DNA of 64,000 nt, from NCBI RefSeq assembly GCF_023016155.1, contig NZ_JALKBG010000003.1, positions 186,001-250,000 of the forward strand, written 5' to 3'. Position 1 is the stretch's first letter. Every line of letters begins with the position of its first letter. This stretch comes from Aliiroseovarius sp. F20344. GTDB taxonomy: Bacteria; Pseudomonadota; Alphaproteobacteria; Rhodobacterales; Rhodobacteraceae. A model generated the notes under the pieces. It worked only from the letters and a program-made list of their open reading frames with translations, was not told the origin of the DNA and did not search any database. Made by a program: the position numbers and the translations under genes. This document shows positions 35,191 to 43,693 of the stretch, one piece after another.

Positions 35191-36243
35191 TTACCCCCCA
35201 TGCCCCTGTTCGAATGCTGGCATGACTTCATTGATAAACCGCTCAAGCGACGCTTTCTTGCGTTCAAAAGTCATAGAGCTGTCGATCCAGAACGAATACT
35301 CATCATACCCCAATTCTTCGTATTTCTTCAGACGTTTGATGACCGTTTCCGGTGTGCCAATCACCAAATCGCGTTCCATTGCCTCTGGCGAATAGAACGG
35401 ATGTGAAGCGATCTCTTCCTCCGAAAGCGGGTCGATTAAGCCTTGCGATATATCGCGCTTGTTCATGAACCAAGCACCGAAGTAGCAGTAAAAACGGTTC
35501 AGTTCCTCTGCGCCAAGCTTGGCGTCCTTATCACTATCAGCAACATAGATGTGCTGAAGAAGCATGATCTTTGGACGAGGATGCTCGGAAAACTTTTCAC
35601 AGGCATCGTTGAATTTCTGCATCAAGCTTTCCACCTCGGCCTCGCCGTTCCAAAGCGGGGTCACCTGCACGTTACATCCGTTCGAGACGGCAAATTCGTG
35701 ACTGTTCGGATCGCGTGCGGCAATCCAGATCGGAGGGCCGTCTTTTTGCATCGGCTGCGGGGCTGATGTGGTGCTTGGGAACTGGAAGAACTCGCCGCTA
35801 TGGGCGTAGTCACCTTTCCAAAGCTGCTTCACTGCAGGAACCAATTCGCGCATCCGCTGTCCTGCTTCCCACGCATCCATTCCTGGCATCAAGCGTTCAT
35901 ATTCGAACGAATAGGCCCCGCGCGCGATCCCTACGTCAAGGCGGCCATTCGTAATAAGGTCGGTCATCGCCGCCTCACCCGCCAACCGGATAGGGTGCCA
36001 GAACGGAGCCACCACAGTCCCGGTCCCAACGCGCACATTCTTTGTGTGATTTGCGACGTCGACAAGGTTCAGAAATGGGTTGGGTGCAATGGTGAAATTC
36101 ATCCCATGGTGTTCACCCGTCCAGATGGCATGCATGCCGCCCTCGTCAGCAATTTTGCAGAGCTCGATGAACTCATCATACAGCTGCTTCTGGTCTTGAT
36201 CGGGCGATATCCGTTCCATATGCGCGAAAAGAGAGAACTTCAT
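35191..36243 (-). CDS. Luciferase-like (LLM) flavin-dependent monooxygenase
   Basis: This 350-residue oxygenase of the bacterial luciferase family uses reduced FMN from a partner reductase. Typical features are the N-terminal strand SLFAHMER, AIWTGEHHGMNF near residue 42, VRVGTGTVVAPFWHPIRLAGEAA, and VGIARGAYSFEYERL. The gene lies 2 nt after the flavin reductase stop, so the two form a natural two-component oxygenase. The luciferase-like family includes RutA (uracil) and TgnB (trigonelline); the substrate here is not known. Confidence 0.93.
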   Translation of the reverse strand: MKFSLFAHMERISPDQDQKQLYDEFIELCKIADEGGMHAIWTGEHHGMNFTIAPNPFLNLVDVANHTKNVRVGTGTVVAPFWHPIRLAGEAAMTDLITNGRLDVGIARGAYSFEYERLMPGMDAWEAGQRMRELVPAVKQLWKGDYAHSGEFFQFPSTTSAPQPMQKDGPPIWIAARDPNSHEFAVSNGCNVQVTPLWNGEAEVESLMQKFNDACEKFSEHPRPKIMLLQHIYVADSDKDAKLGAEELNRFYCYFGAWFMNKRDISQGLIDPLSEEEIASHPFYSPEAMERDLVIGTPETVIKRLKKYEELGYDEYSFWIDSSMTFERKKASLERFINEVMPAFEQGHGG

Positions 36244-36245
36244 GA

Positions 36246-37163
36246 CTACCCCTCTGTTGTCAGCGGACGCACTTTGCCGCTTATCTGATTGCCGTAATAA
36301 ACCCCGAAATTCCCCATGCGATTTTCCCGCGCGAACCGATCCAGCATCGTGCAGATCACCGGATCTGCGACGCTCATCAAAGTGGTTTCACCAAGGTCGG
36401 TAAACTTGCCCTTGGTACTGGTCGGTCGGCTGGCTTGGCATAAGAACGAGATATGTTGCGTTTCGCGCGCTTCATCTTCGTAGACCGAATAGACAAATCC
36501 GGGTTCGGCCTCGACGCCAACGTCCGAAATCAGGCGCTTTAGCGTTTCGGTTGCTCCGCTGCGGCCCAGTTTGCTTTCGGGAAGGGTCAGTCTTCCATCT
36601 TCATTACCCAATAACAGCACCTTGCCATCATATTCGATCAAAGCGGAAATCATCAGGTCGGCGCTGTTCGTGACGGCCTCAGCCTCCGCGGCAGGGGTGA
36701 CATAGGCCCCACGGGCGTATCCAAGGCCGGGGTGTGTTGTTGTATCAAAGGCTTCCACCCTGCCGATCAAAATCAGGTGGTCCCCGGCGTCCACCCGATT
36801 GAACATCGAGCAATCGAACCAAGCTGCAACACCCGAAAAGATGGGGGACCCTTGTGGGCCACATGTCCAATCAACCGTGGCAAAGCGGTCCTCAACCGGG
36901 CTTGCGAAAGTATTAGACACCTTCATTTGATCTTCGGCCAACACATTCACCGCAAAGCCTTCAGCCGCGTTGAACGCAGCGAAGTTACGCGAACTGTTGG
37001 CAAGGCAGACCAGCACTAATGGCGGATCGAGCGAAACCGAGGTGAACGAGTTTGCGGTAAAGCCAATTGGCTGCCCAGATGCATCATGCGTGGTCACAAC
37101 CGTGACCCCGGTCATGAAGGTCCCAAATGCATTGCGCAGGGCGCGCGGGTCGATCTCAGACAT
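36246..37163 (-). CDS. Flavin reductase with a degenerate Nudix-like C-terminal domain
   Basis: Residues 1-160 are a DIM6/NTAB-type flavin reductase: FGTFMTGVTVVTTHD, GFTANSFTSVSLDPPLVLVCL, then NVLAEDQ. It supplies reduced flavin to the LLM oxygenase next door. Residues of about 165-305 look like a Nudix fold (ALIEYDGKVLLLGNEDG, LPESKLGRSGATETLKRLI), but the catalytic REUXEEXGU box is not conserved, reading KRLISDVGV. I infer a regulatory or docking domain. The gene overlaps the hydrolase upstream by 8 nt. Confidence 0.9.
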   Translation of the reverse strand: MSEIDPRALRNAFGTFMTGVTVVTTHDASGQPIGFTANSFTSVSLDPPLVLVCLANSSRNFAAFNAAEGFAVNVLAEDQMKVSNTFASPVEDRFATVDWTCGPQGSPIFSGVAAWFDCSMFNRVDAGDHLILIGRVEAFDTTTHPGLGYARGAYVTPAAEAEAVTNSADLMISALIEYDGKVLLLGNEDGRLTLPESKLGRSGATETLKRLISDVGVEAEPGFVYSVYEDEARETQHISFLCQASRPTSTKGKFTDLGETTLMSVADPVICTMLDRFARENRMGNFGVYYGNQISGKVRPLTTEG

Positions 37164-37968
37164 TTCGATCTCCTACGATTGGGGCATTAAGCCAATTGGA
37201 CAAGGCAGCGTTCACAAGCGTTGGTGCCGTCAGGTTTACCATATGTCTGTGCCCTTCAATCACTACAGACCGACCATTCACGGCTTCTTCGGCCATGGCT
37301 TTGGCCATTTCAGGGGTCGAGTTTTGATCCCCGTCGCCCGTCAGCGCCAGCATCGGACACATGATTTCACCCATTCGATCCGCATAGGTCGCGTCACCGC
37401 GTGCAAAGGCATTATAGGCTGTCGCGTATCCATCCAGATCAACATCTGACAGCCAGTTCGAGACCTGAGCACGCGCAGCTTGGTCTTCCGCGCTTTGACC
37501 AAACCAACGGGTTAGGGGCGTTTCCAGATCATACCCGCCGCCACGGATTTCATCAGCACGTGCGATAACTGCTGCGCGTGCAGTATCGGTGCGACGATGA
37601 ACTCCGTTAAGTAGCGCCACACGGGTGACCAAATCGGGATGTGTTATCGCAAGGCCGCTTGCAATCAGCGCCCCCATCGAATGCCCTGCAAGGGCAACCG
37701 GACCAAGATCCAGCGCCCGCAAGACCGCCTTCAACCAGTCCACAAAATCGGGAAGCTGCGCGTCTTTGGATAGAGGATCGCTGCCGCCATGTCCCGGCAT
37801 GTCCACCGCAACAACGCGATGTGTGCTCGACAGATGCTCGATCTGTGGACCCCAAGCAGCAGATTGCATGCCGACGCCATGAACCAAAACCACAGGATCA
37901 TCTGACCCAGCGATCTGCGCCGTGACTTCACCGTAGGGCTTAGACAGCTGCAGGGTTGTCGACATCAT
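37156..37968 (-). CDS. Alpha/beta hydrolase
   Basis: The 270-residue hydrolase has an oxyanion motif VLVHGVGMQS, a nucleophile elbow AGHSMGALIAS, a probable acid in LTGDGDQNS and a catalytic His in IEGHRHMVNL. It overlaps DUF1185 by 29 nt at its 5' end and the flavin reductase at its 3' end. It probably hydrolyses an amide or ester intermediate, as RutD- or TgnD-type proteins do in comparable pathways. This is inference from context. Confidence 0.92.
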   Translation of the reverse strand: MMSTTLQLSKPYGEVTAQIAGSDDPVVLVHGVGMQSAAWGPQIEHLSSTHRVVAVDMPGHGGSDPLSKDAQLPDFVDWLKAVLRALDLGPVALAGHSMGALIASGLAITHPDLVTRVALLNGVHRRTDTARAAVIARADEIRGGGYDLETPLTRWFGQSAEDQAARAQVSNWLSDVDLDGYATAYNAFARGDATYADRMGEIMCPMLALTGDGDQNSTPEMAKAMAEEAVNGRSVVIEGHRHMVNLTAPTLVNAALSNWLNAPIVGDRNV

Positions 37969-38542
37969 GACCCAGTTCCTTCAGATCCTGATAGCGATCT
38001 CCGATCCGGTGATGGGGTTGACCGCCGATGGACGCGCCCAGCGCTATGACGATTTCATCCGGTGCGGGGGCGTCGGCGATCTGTGTTTGGATGGTCAGGT
38101 AGTGACTACGACGCCCGGCATCATGTTTGTCCATCAAAGGAATTTGCAACGACGCATTCGCCGGACCGCGCGTGTTGGTGAAAGACAGATAGGACTTCGC
38201 CCCCACGGCCTCGCGGTAGAAGTTTCCAAACTGCAACGTGTGGATCAGGGCCGAGCCGTGTTCGACTTCCCCGTTCACACCAACAATGGCCGATTTTCCA
38301 TACCCTTCGACCTTGTCCCCGCCGCCCGCGGCATCAAGGACCATACCTGTCAGCAACTGCCCCAACCCCGGCGCACAATCAAGGATCGCTGGCTTCAGGT
38401 TTTCGACAAAGCCCTGCCCGGCCCACGGGTTACGGATCACAGCAATTGCTGCAATCATGGTCAGCGGCGTTTCTGCGACTTTCCCACCTTCGATCAGGTT
38501 GTTTTCAACGTGCAAAAGGGTTTTGCGGATTTCTGCGGGCAT
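37940..38542 (-). CDS. DUF1185 ("amino acid synthesis") family protein
   Basis: This 200-residue protein of a poorly described family has a conserved ETPLTMIAAIAVIRNPWAGQGF near the N-terminus, KSAIVGVNGEVEHGSALIHT in the middle and IGDRYQDL near the C-terminus. ATG at 38542 has GAGGT 6 nt upstream. It is the first gene of the operon after the palindromic operator at 38575. No catalytic role is established for the family; repeated occurrence beside LLM oxygenases suggests a pathway enzyme or isomerase of small amides or lactones. Confidence 0.85.
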   Translation of the reverse strand: MPAEIRKTLLHVENNLIEGGKVAETPLTMIAAIAVIRNPWAGQGFVENLKPAILDCAPGLGQLLTGMVLDAAGGGDKVEGYGKSAIVGVNGEVEHGSALIHTLQFGNFYREAVGAKSYLSFTNTRGPANASLQIPLMDKHDAGRRSHYLTIQTQIADAPAPDEIVIALGASIGGQPHHRIGDRYQDLKELGHDVDNPAAV

Positions 38543-38574
38543 GATGCACCTCACTACGACTCAGTCGCCGTATC

Positions 38575-38586
38575 ATGGTATACCAT
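38575..38586. promoter_or_regulatory. Perfect palindrome ATGGTATACCAT, candidate GntR operator
   Basis: The 12-bp perfect dyad contains TGGTATACCA, which fits the TNGTNNNACNA-like pattern bound by FCD-type GntR proteins. It is midway between the DUF1185 start (38542) and the GntR start (38644), so it can control both directions. Binding by the neighbouring regulator is inferred. Confidence 0.68.
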
Positions 38587-38643
38587 AATCTTGTATGTCA
38601 ATAATTCCTTGCCCACACACCGCGCGACTGGTATCCATCCGGC

Positions 38644-39324
38644 ATGAACAAACCCGTGCTTTCAAGAATAACGCAGCCCCCCGCAACATTGCGCGATATT
38701 GTTCAAGACCGCATGCGGGATGCGATCATTGAGGGGCACTTCAAGCCCGGTGAACGGCTGGTTGAACGCCCGCTTTGTGAACAACTCGGCGTGAGCCGCA
38801 CCGTTATCCGCGAGACTATTCGCTATCTGGAAGCCGAAGGTCTGGTCGAGATACTTCCGGGTCGCGGTCCCATCGTCGCGGAAATGACGTGGGACGATGC
38901 CAAGCAGATTTACGAGATCCGACGCATGCTTGAAACAGCGGCAGCACGCACCTGCGCTTTGCGGATCACGCCTGATCGCAAGAAAACGCTCAAGGCCGCG
39001 TTGCAGCAACTTGAACTGGCTTTCGATGATCCCGTTCCCGGAAGCCTTTTTCGCGCCACCGCTGATTTTTACGCAGAGATTTTTGAGGGTGCAGGTCAGG
39101 ATATTGCCTGGACCATCGTACAGCGCTTGAATGGGCGGATCAGCCGGTTGCGCATGCTAACGCTGGCGACAACTGATCGCGCACAGCCCGGTTTGAAGCA
39201 CATGCAAGCAATTTGCGCGGCGATTGTCTCGGGCGATGCGGATGCGGCTGAAACGGCTGTGCAGAACCATCTGAATGACACCACCGCAATTGCCGAACGC
39301 CTGTTGGCCGAAGAAGATGAGTAA
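38644..39324 (+). CDS. GntR-family (FCD) regulator of the heterocycle-type cluster
   Basis: This 226-residue regulator has an N-terminal winged helix (DAIIEGHFKPGERLVERPLCEQLGVSRTVIRETIRYLEAEGLV) and a FCD ligand domain. In the FCD metal site the Asp of ATADFYAEIFE is kept but the residue four later is Glu, where His is usual, so the metal or ligand site may differ. It diverges from the six-gene catabolic operon and is followed at 2 nt by DUF1330. I infer repression via 38575-38586, released by a pathway substrate. Confidence 0.9.
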   Translation: MNKPVLSRITQPPATLRDIVQDRMRDAIIEGHFKPGERLVERPLCEQLGVSRTVIRETIRYLEAEGLVEILPGRGPIVAEMTWDDAKQIYEIRRMLETAAARTCALRITPDRKKTLKAALQQLELAFDDPVPGSLFRATADFYAEIFEGAGQDIAWTIVQRLNGRISRLRMLTLATTDRAQPGLKHMQAICAAIVSGDADAAETAVQNHLNDTTAIAERLLAEEDE

Positions 39325-39326
39325 CG

Positions 39327-39617
39327 ATGCCTAAAGCCTATTGGATTGCCAATGTGACGGTTACCGATCGCGAAGCCTATCAGGGATATCAGGCCGTCGC
39401 TCCGGAAGCCTTTGCGCGGTTTGGTGCCCGTTTTCTGGCGCGTGGCGAGGCGGAAACTCTTGAGGGCACCGATTGGCAGCGACGTGTCATCATTGAGTTT
39501 GATAGCATCGACCAAGCGCGCGCCTGTTACCAATCAGAAGAATACCGAACAGCCCGTGCCAAACGGGCCGGAGCATGCGACGCAGACATTGCCCTTATCG
39601 AAGCGTTGGACAATTAA
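39327..39617 (+). CDS. DUF1330 domain protein
   Basis: This 96-residue ferredoxin-like alpha/beta barrel protein has the family N-terminus YWIANVTVTDREAYQGY and a late AKRAGACDADIALIEAL. Its role in the family is unknown; it is common in degradation clusters. Only 2 nt separate it from the GntR stop. Confidence 0.9.
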   Translation: MPKAYWIANVTVTDREAYQGYQAVAPEAFARFGARFLARGEAETLEGTDWQRRVIIEFDSIDQARACYQSEEYRTARAKRAGACDADIALIEALDN

Positions 39618-39628
39618 GGAACCGCTTT

Positions 39629-40033
39629 ATGGAAAAATCGAACCCAAACCTGTTTGAGGTCGGACTGGAGCGCCGCAAATCCACGCTTGGCGCGGAGTAT
39701 GTTGAAAAGAATCTTGAGGCCGCAGATGAGTTTAACCGCGGATTTCAAGAGGCCATGACCGAATGGTGTTGGGGCTTTGGCTGGGGCGATGATGCCATCG
39801 ACGCAAAAACACGTTCCCTGATGAACCTCAGCATGATCGGCGCGCTTGGTAAGATGCACGAATGGGAGCTGCATTTGAACGGCGCCATCAACAACGGCTG
39901 CACGATGGAGGAAATCCGTGCGGCCATTCATGTGATCGCGATTTATTGCGGTGTCCCACAAGGGGTGGAGTGTTTCCGCATCGCTCGCAAAGTGCTTGAA
40001 GACCGCGACTTGCTGCCAAAAAATTCGGCGTAG
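39629..40033 (+). CDS. Carboxymuconolactone decarboxylase family protein
   Basis: This 134-residue protein of the AhpD/CMD fold begins at ATG 39629 (AAGGA upstream). It shows GDDAIDAKTRSLMNLSMIGAL and the CMD active-site region TMEEIRAAIHVIAIYCGVPQGVECFR. The typical AhpD C-x-x-C redox pair is not present, so it resembles the decarboxylase side more than the peroxidase side. It probably acts in the divergent pathway. Its stop abuts the convergent kinase stop with no spacer. Confidence 0.9.
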   Translation: MEKSNPNLFEVGLERRKSTLGAEYVEKNLEAADEFNRGFQEAMTEWCWGFGWGDDAIDAKTRSLMNLSMIGALGKMHEWELHLNGAINNGCTMEEIRAAIHVIAIYCGVPQGVECFRIARKVLEDRDLLPKNSA

Positions 40034-41482
40034 CTACCTTCGGCAAATCTCAAGGCAGGCACGCAGCCCGTGCTGTCCAGTTTCAAAGTAAAGCCGCCCA
40101 CCGTGCTGTTCAGCGACGGTTGCAACGATGGTCAGCCCCAAGCCGAACCCGTCAATCGCACGCGTGTTATCCCCGCGTTTGAACGGGGCCACGACCGCTT
40201 CGATGTCTTCGGCAGACATGCCCGATCCTTCATCCTCAACAACAATCGTGGCATGCTCTGGGGTCGCCGTCATCTGGACCGAGGCACGACGCCCGTATTT
40301 CAATGCATTGTCGATTAGGTTCGAGATTGCGCGCTTCAAAGACACTGGGCGCGCCATAACCAACATGCGCTGTTCATCCGGCAGCGCCGCCAAGCCAGAG
40401 GTTGCGGCAAAAACGGATCGTCCCCCTTCACCACTGGGATTTTGCAGGGCCACAAGTGACACCGGCCGCTCCATGTCCTGATAATCGGCCACCAACGCAT
40501 CAACGAGCGAAGTCAACGACAGCTTGCGCGGTGTCTCTTCGTTAAGTTCCGCCCTTGTATAGGTCAGTACGCTTTCAATCATCTCGGTCATGCTGTCGAT
40601 GTCTGCTTCCAGCTTTTCGCGCAGGTCGGTTTCCTTGATCAACGCGGTACGCAGGCGAAGACGTGTGGCGGGTGTTCCCAGATCATGACTGACACCGGAC
40701 AGAACCATTGCGCGTTTGGACAGCTGCGCGCGTTCCTGTTCAAGGTGAGCGTTTACCGCCAACACTGTCTGTCGCAGTTCGGCTGGACCATGAACATCAT
40801 AGCTGTCTGGACCGCCAAGCCGACCCCGTTCCCGTAAGGCGTTGGCAAATCGGTCGAAATGCGCAGATGTGTCCAGAACCACCGTCGACAGGATGGCGAC
40901 GGCAACCAAAGTCAACAGGACGGCAGCGAGCCGCAAATCGGCCGGAGCGGCATCGCAGCCCCAAATAGATTGCCCATCAATGCGCACCCATGGCTGCACA
41001 CCCATGCGGGCAAACAGCACCGGGTCAGCGCAATATGTCGCCAGAAGGCGCGTTACATTCCCGAATTTCTGTGCCGCCGTCTGACCTTCATTCGACACCA
41101 GTTCCGACACGGCATACTGAAGCTCGCCCGATACGATGCCGACATTCAACGACGACCCTGAAACAGGGTCACGCCCCGCACCGATGATCGAGATATTGGT
41201 TACAATCGCAGGCGTCGGAATGCCTTGCAGCCGGGAAAACTCGCCCCGCGTCGCCAACACCGCGTCTTCATTGGACAGCTTGGACACAACCACCCCATCT
41301 GGTGGTTCTGCCCCGACGCGCAAGGATTCATAAAGCGATACACCGGTGACATAACTGCGGGTCAGATGGTCTTGCCATGCTTTGGTTGAAGAGAACCAAA
41401 GCCAGCCTGCACCGAACGCAGCGGTAAAGCAGCCAAGGATCAACAACAGTCCAAGCGTTCGGATCTGCAACCCGCGGCTCAT
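40034..41482 (-). CDS. Sensor histidine kinase of the glucose-type ABC system (GtrS-like)
   Basis: This 482-residue kinase has a first TM near residues 8-30 and a second near 183-203, a periplasmic sensor between them, a HAMP-like linker, H-box LSGVSHDLGTPATRLRLR, N-box ISNLIDNALKYG and G-box GFGLGLTIV. It overlaps its response regulator by 4 nt and stands divergent from gtsA-like genes. In Pseudomonas the GtrS-GltR pair controls gtsABCD, so the same logic probably applies. The periplasmic domain is not one I can assign to a known ligand. Confidence 0.87.
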   Translation of the reverse strand: MSRGLQIRTLGLLLILGCFTAAFGAGWLWFSSTKAWQDHLTRSYVTGVSLYESLRVGAEPPDGVVVSKLSNEDAVLATRGEFSRLQGIPTPAIVTNISIIGAGRDPVSGSSLNVGIVSGELQYAVSELVSNEGQTAAQKFGNVTRLLATYCADPVLFARMGVQPWVRIDGQSIWGCDAAPADLRLAAVLLTLVAVAILSTVVLDTSAHFDRFANALRERGRLGGPDSYDVHGPAELRQTVLAVNAHLEQERAQLSKRAMVLSGVSHDLGTPATRLRLRTALIKETDLREKLEADIDSMTEMIESVLTYTRAELNEETPRKLSLTSLVDALVADYQDMERPVSLVALQNPSGEGGRSVFAATSGLAALPDEQRMLVMARPVSLKRAISNLIDNALKYGRRASVQMTATPEHATIVVEDEGSGMSAEDIEAVVAPFKRGDNTRAIDGFGLGLTIVATVAEQHGGRLYFETGQHGLRACLEICRR

Positions 41483-42216
41483 GCAGAGCCTTCTACGTCT
41501 ACGTCTGTTGCGAAAACATACCCGATGCCGCGTTCAGTGCGCAAAAGCTCGGGCTGTTTCGGGTCACTTTCAATCTTCCCGCGCAAACGCCCAACCAGAA
41601 CGTCGATGGCGCGGCCGGATGCCTCTGCGCCCTGCCCCTCACCTGTCACATCTAATGAGGTGGCAATCTCTTCTCGGGTCAAAGGGATATGCGGATTGGC
41701 CAGAAGAACCTTCAGCAGTGCTGTTTCCTTGCGCGATAGAGCGACTTGAAACCCTTGGGGCGACGTCACCTCATCTAGCTTGGCGTCATAGGTCCAACCG
41801 GCAAAGCGAAACGTCGAGACACTTCGACGATAAACCAGAGACGCGCTTCGCTTGGCGCGAGATAGAACTGCGCGCACACGTGCCAAAAGCAAATCGGGGT
41901 TAAAAGGCTTGGCGATATAGTCATCCGCCCCCACCTGATACCCCGCCATACGGTGATGATCGGCAGACAAGGCCGAGACGAGGATAATAGGGACGTCCTG
42001 TTCATCACGCAGACGCGCGCAGATCTCGACACCGTTTTCATCGCCCAGCATCACATCCAGCAATATCAGGTCGACTCGCCCATTTGTTAAGTGCTCCATG
42101 ATCGCGCTTTCGCTATCACAGGGCAGGGCAATGAAACCGTTCTGGCGCAGATACTGGGTCATCATGCCCCGCGTATCTACGTCATCATCAACGACCAGAA
42201 GTCGTGGAATCGCCAT
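41479..42216 (-). CDS. OmpR-family response regulator (GltR-like)
   Basis: This 245-residue regulator has a receiver domain (LLVVDDDVDTRG, phospho-acceptor in LILLDVMLGDENG, Lys in YIAKPFNP) and an OmpR-type winged helix (SRKETALLKVLLANPHIPLTREEI, RAIDVLVGRLRGKIE). ATG at 42216 has GGAGG upstream; earlier in-frame ATGs reach into the regulatory region. It likely binds the phased repeats at 42269-42314 to control the transporter. Confidence 0.9.
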   Translation of the reverse strand: MAIPRLLVVDDDVDTRGMMTQYLRQNGFIALPCDSESAIMEHLTNGRVDLILLDVMLGDENGVEICARLRDEQDVPIILVSALSADHHRMAGYQVGADDYIAKPFNPDLLLARVRAVLSRAKRSASLVYRRSVSTFRFAGWTYDAKLDEVTSPQGFQVALSRKETALLKVLLANPHIPLTREEIATSLDVTGEGQGAEASGRAIDVLVGRLRGKIESDPKQPELLRTERGIGYVFATDVDVEGSA

Positions 42217-42268
42217 GTCCGTGTTCCTCCCTCGGGACCATGAAACCAAATTCATTGTCCGCTTGTCT

Positions 42269-42314
42269 GTAACAGCGTGCAACAAAATCAAGGCTTGCGT
42301 AACATCAAGTAACA
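42269..42314. promoter_or_regulatory. Four helically phased G(T/C)AACA repeats, candidate regulator site
   Basis: GTAACA at 42269, GCAACA at 42279, GTAACA at 42299 and GTAACA at 42309 are placed 10, 20 and 10 bp apart, all on one face of the helix. This is the arrangement expected for dimers of an OmpR-type regulator. The block lies between the divergent regulator (42216) and gtsA (42441). Confidence 0.62.
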
Positions 42315-42440
42315 AATTGGCTGAAATTCTACGCATAGAACCCGTGATTGGCTGCATCAGCCATTGCGCAAAGCCGGGTAAGATCGGCAGGCTTGGGACA
42401 GCGTCGCCAAATGTTTGGTGACCTAAGGGAGGAAAATCTG

Positions 42441-43685
42441 ATGAAAAAATCCGTATTCGCGGCCGTTTCGGCTATTGCTGTAACTTGCGCCATGCCCGCC
42501 ATGGCCGAGCCTCAGGCAGAAGTTCTGCACTGGTGGACATCGGGCGGTGAAGCCAAGTCTGTTGCCGTTCTGCAAAAAGAATTCGCCGATAATGGCGGAA
42601 CGTGGACCGACATGCCGGTTGCTGGTGGTGGTGGTGATGCTGCCATGACTGCACTGCGCGCACGTGTTCTGTCGGGCAACGCACCGACCGCCGTTCAGCT
42701 GAAAGGCCCTGCCATTCAGGAATGGTATGAAGAAGGCGTTCTGGCCGACATCTCGGCCGTAGCAGAAGCCGAAGGCTGGGCAGACGTTCTGCCTGCTTCG
42801 ATCGCAGGTCACATGAAATGTGAAGGCACTTGGTGTGCTGCCCCCGTCAACGTTCACCGCGTGGACTGGATTTGGGCCAACGCTGACGTTCTGGAAGCAA
42901 ACGGCATCGCAATGCCAACCACCTGGGACGAGTTCAACGCCGCCGCTGACAAGCTGGCAGCTGCCGGCATCACCCCGCTGGCCCATGGTGGTCAGGCATG
43001 GCAGGACGCCACCGTGTTCGAAGCTGTTGCATTGGGCATCCTTGGCGCAGACGGCTTCAAGAAAGCCTTTGTTGATCTGGACATGGACACTCTGAAGTCC
43101 GACAAAATGGTCGCCGTCTTTGACCAGATGCGCAAAATGCGCGGTTATGTCGACGACAACTTCTCGGGTCGTGACTGGAACCTTGCCACCGCGATGGTCA
43201 TGAATGGCGAAGCCGCCTTCCAGATCATGGGTGACTGGGCCAAAGGTGAATTCCTTGCCGCAGGCAAAGCGCCGGGCGAAGACTTCCTGTGTGCTTCGGT
43301 TCCGGGTGATGGCTTCCTGTACAACGTTGACAGCTTTGCCATGTTCAACGTGGATGGTGACGACAAGAAAGCTGGTCAGGACCTTCTGTCCAAGCTGATC
43401 GTTGGTCAAAACTTCCAGAAAGTGTTCAACCTGAACAAAGGTTCGATCCCGGCACGTGTAGACGTTGCCCTGGATGATTTCGACAGCTGTGCACACCTGT
43501 CCGCCAAAGACATGAGCGAGAGCTCGGACAACGGCTCGCTACTGCCAAGCTATGCCCACGGCATGGCGCTGCGTGGTGCGCAGTCGGGTGCAATCACCGA
43601 TGTGGTGACCGCACATTTCAACTCGGACATGTCCTCGGCTGATGCTGTGAACCAGCTGGCCGACGCCGTCGCAAACTCCATGTAA
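42441..43685 (+). CDS. gtsA: Glucose/sugar ABC transporter binding protein (GtsA-like)
   Basis: This 414-residue periplasmic protein has a signal peptide (AAVSAIAVTCAMPAMA). It shares the hallmark pieces of the Pseudomonas glucose-binding protein: EVLHWWTSGGEA, WTDMPVAGGGGDAAMTALRARV, APVNVHRVDWIW, AHGGQAWQDAT, YVDDNFSGRDWNLA and MGDWAKGEFLAAGKAPGEDF. GGGAGG precedes the ATG. Glucose and possibly mannose or other hexoses are likely substrates. A stem follows the stop. Confidence 0.9.
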   Translation: MKKSVFAAVSAIAVTCAMPAMAEPQAEVLHWWTSGGEAKSVAVLQKEFADNGGTWTDMPVAGGGGDAAMTALRARVLSGNAPTAVQLKGPAIQEWYEEGVLADISAVAEAEGWADVLPASIAGHMKCEGTWCAAPVNVHRVDWIWANADVLEANGIAMPTTWDEFNAAADKLAAAGITPLAHGGQAWQDATVFEAVALGILGADGFKKAFVDLDMDTLKSDKMVAVFDQMRKMRGYVDDNFSGRDWNLATAMVMNGEAAFQIMGDWAKGEFLAAGKAPGEDFLCASVPGDGFLYNVDSFAMFNVDGDDKKAGQDLLSKLIVGQNFQKVFNLNKGSIPARVDVALDDFDSCAHLSAKDMSESSDNGSLLPSYAHGMALRGAQSGAITDVVTAHFNSDMSSADAVNQLADAVANSM

Positions 43686-43693
43686 ATCTCCCT

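Noticed and set aside
42423-43496. Open minus-strand frame of 357 codons opposite the GtsA-like gene
   Set aside because: The plus-strand protein matches glucose-binding proteins over its whole length; the antisense reading has no recognisable features.
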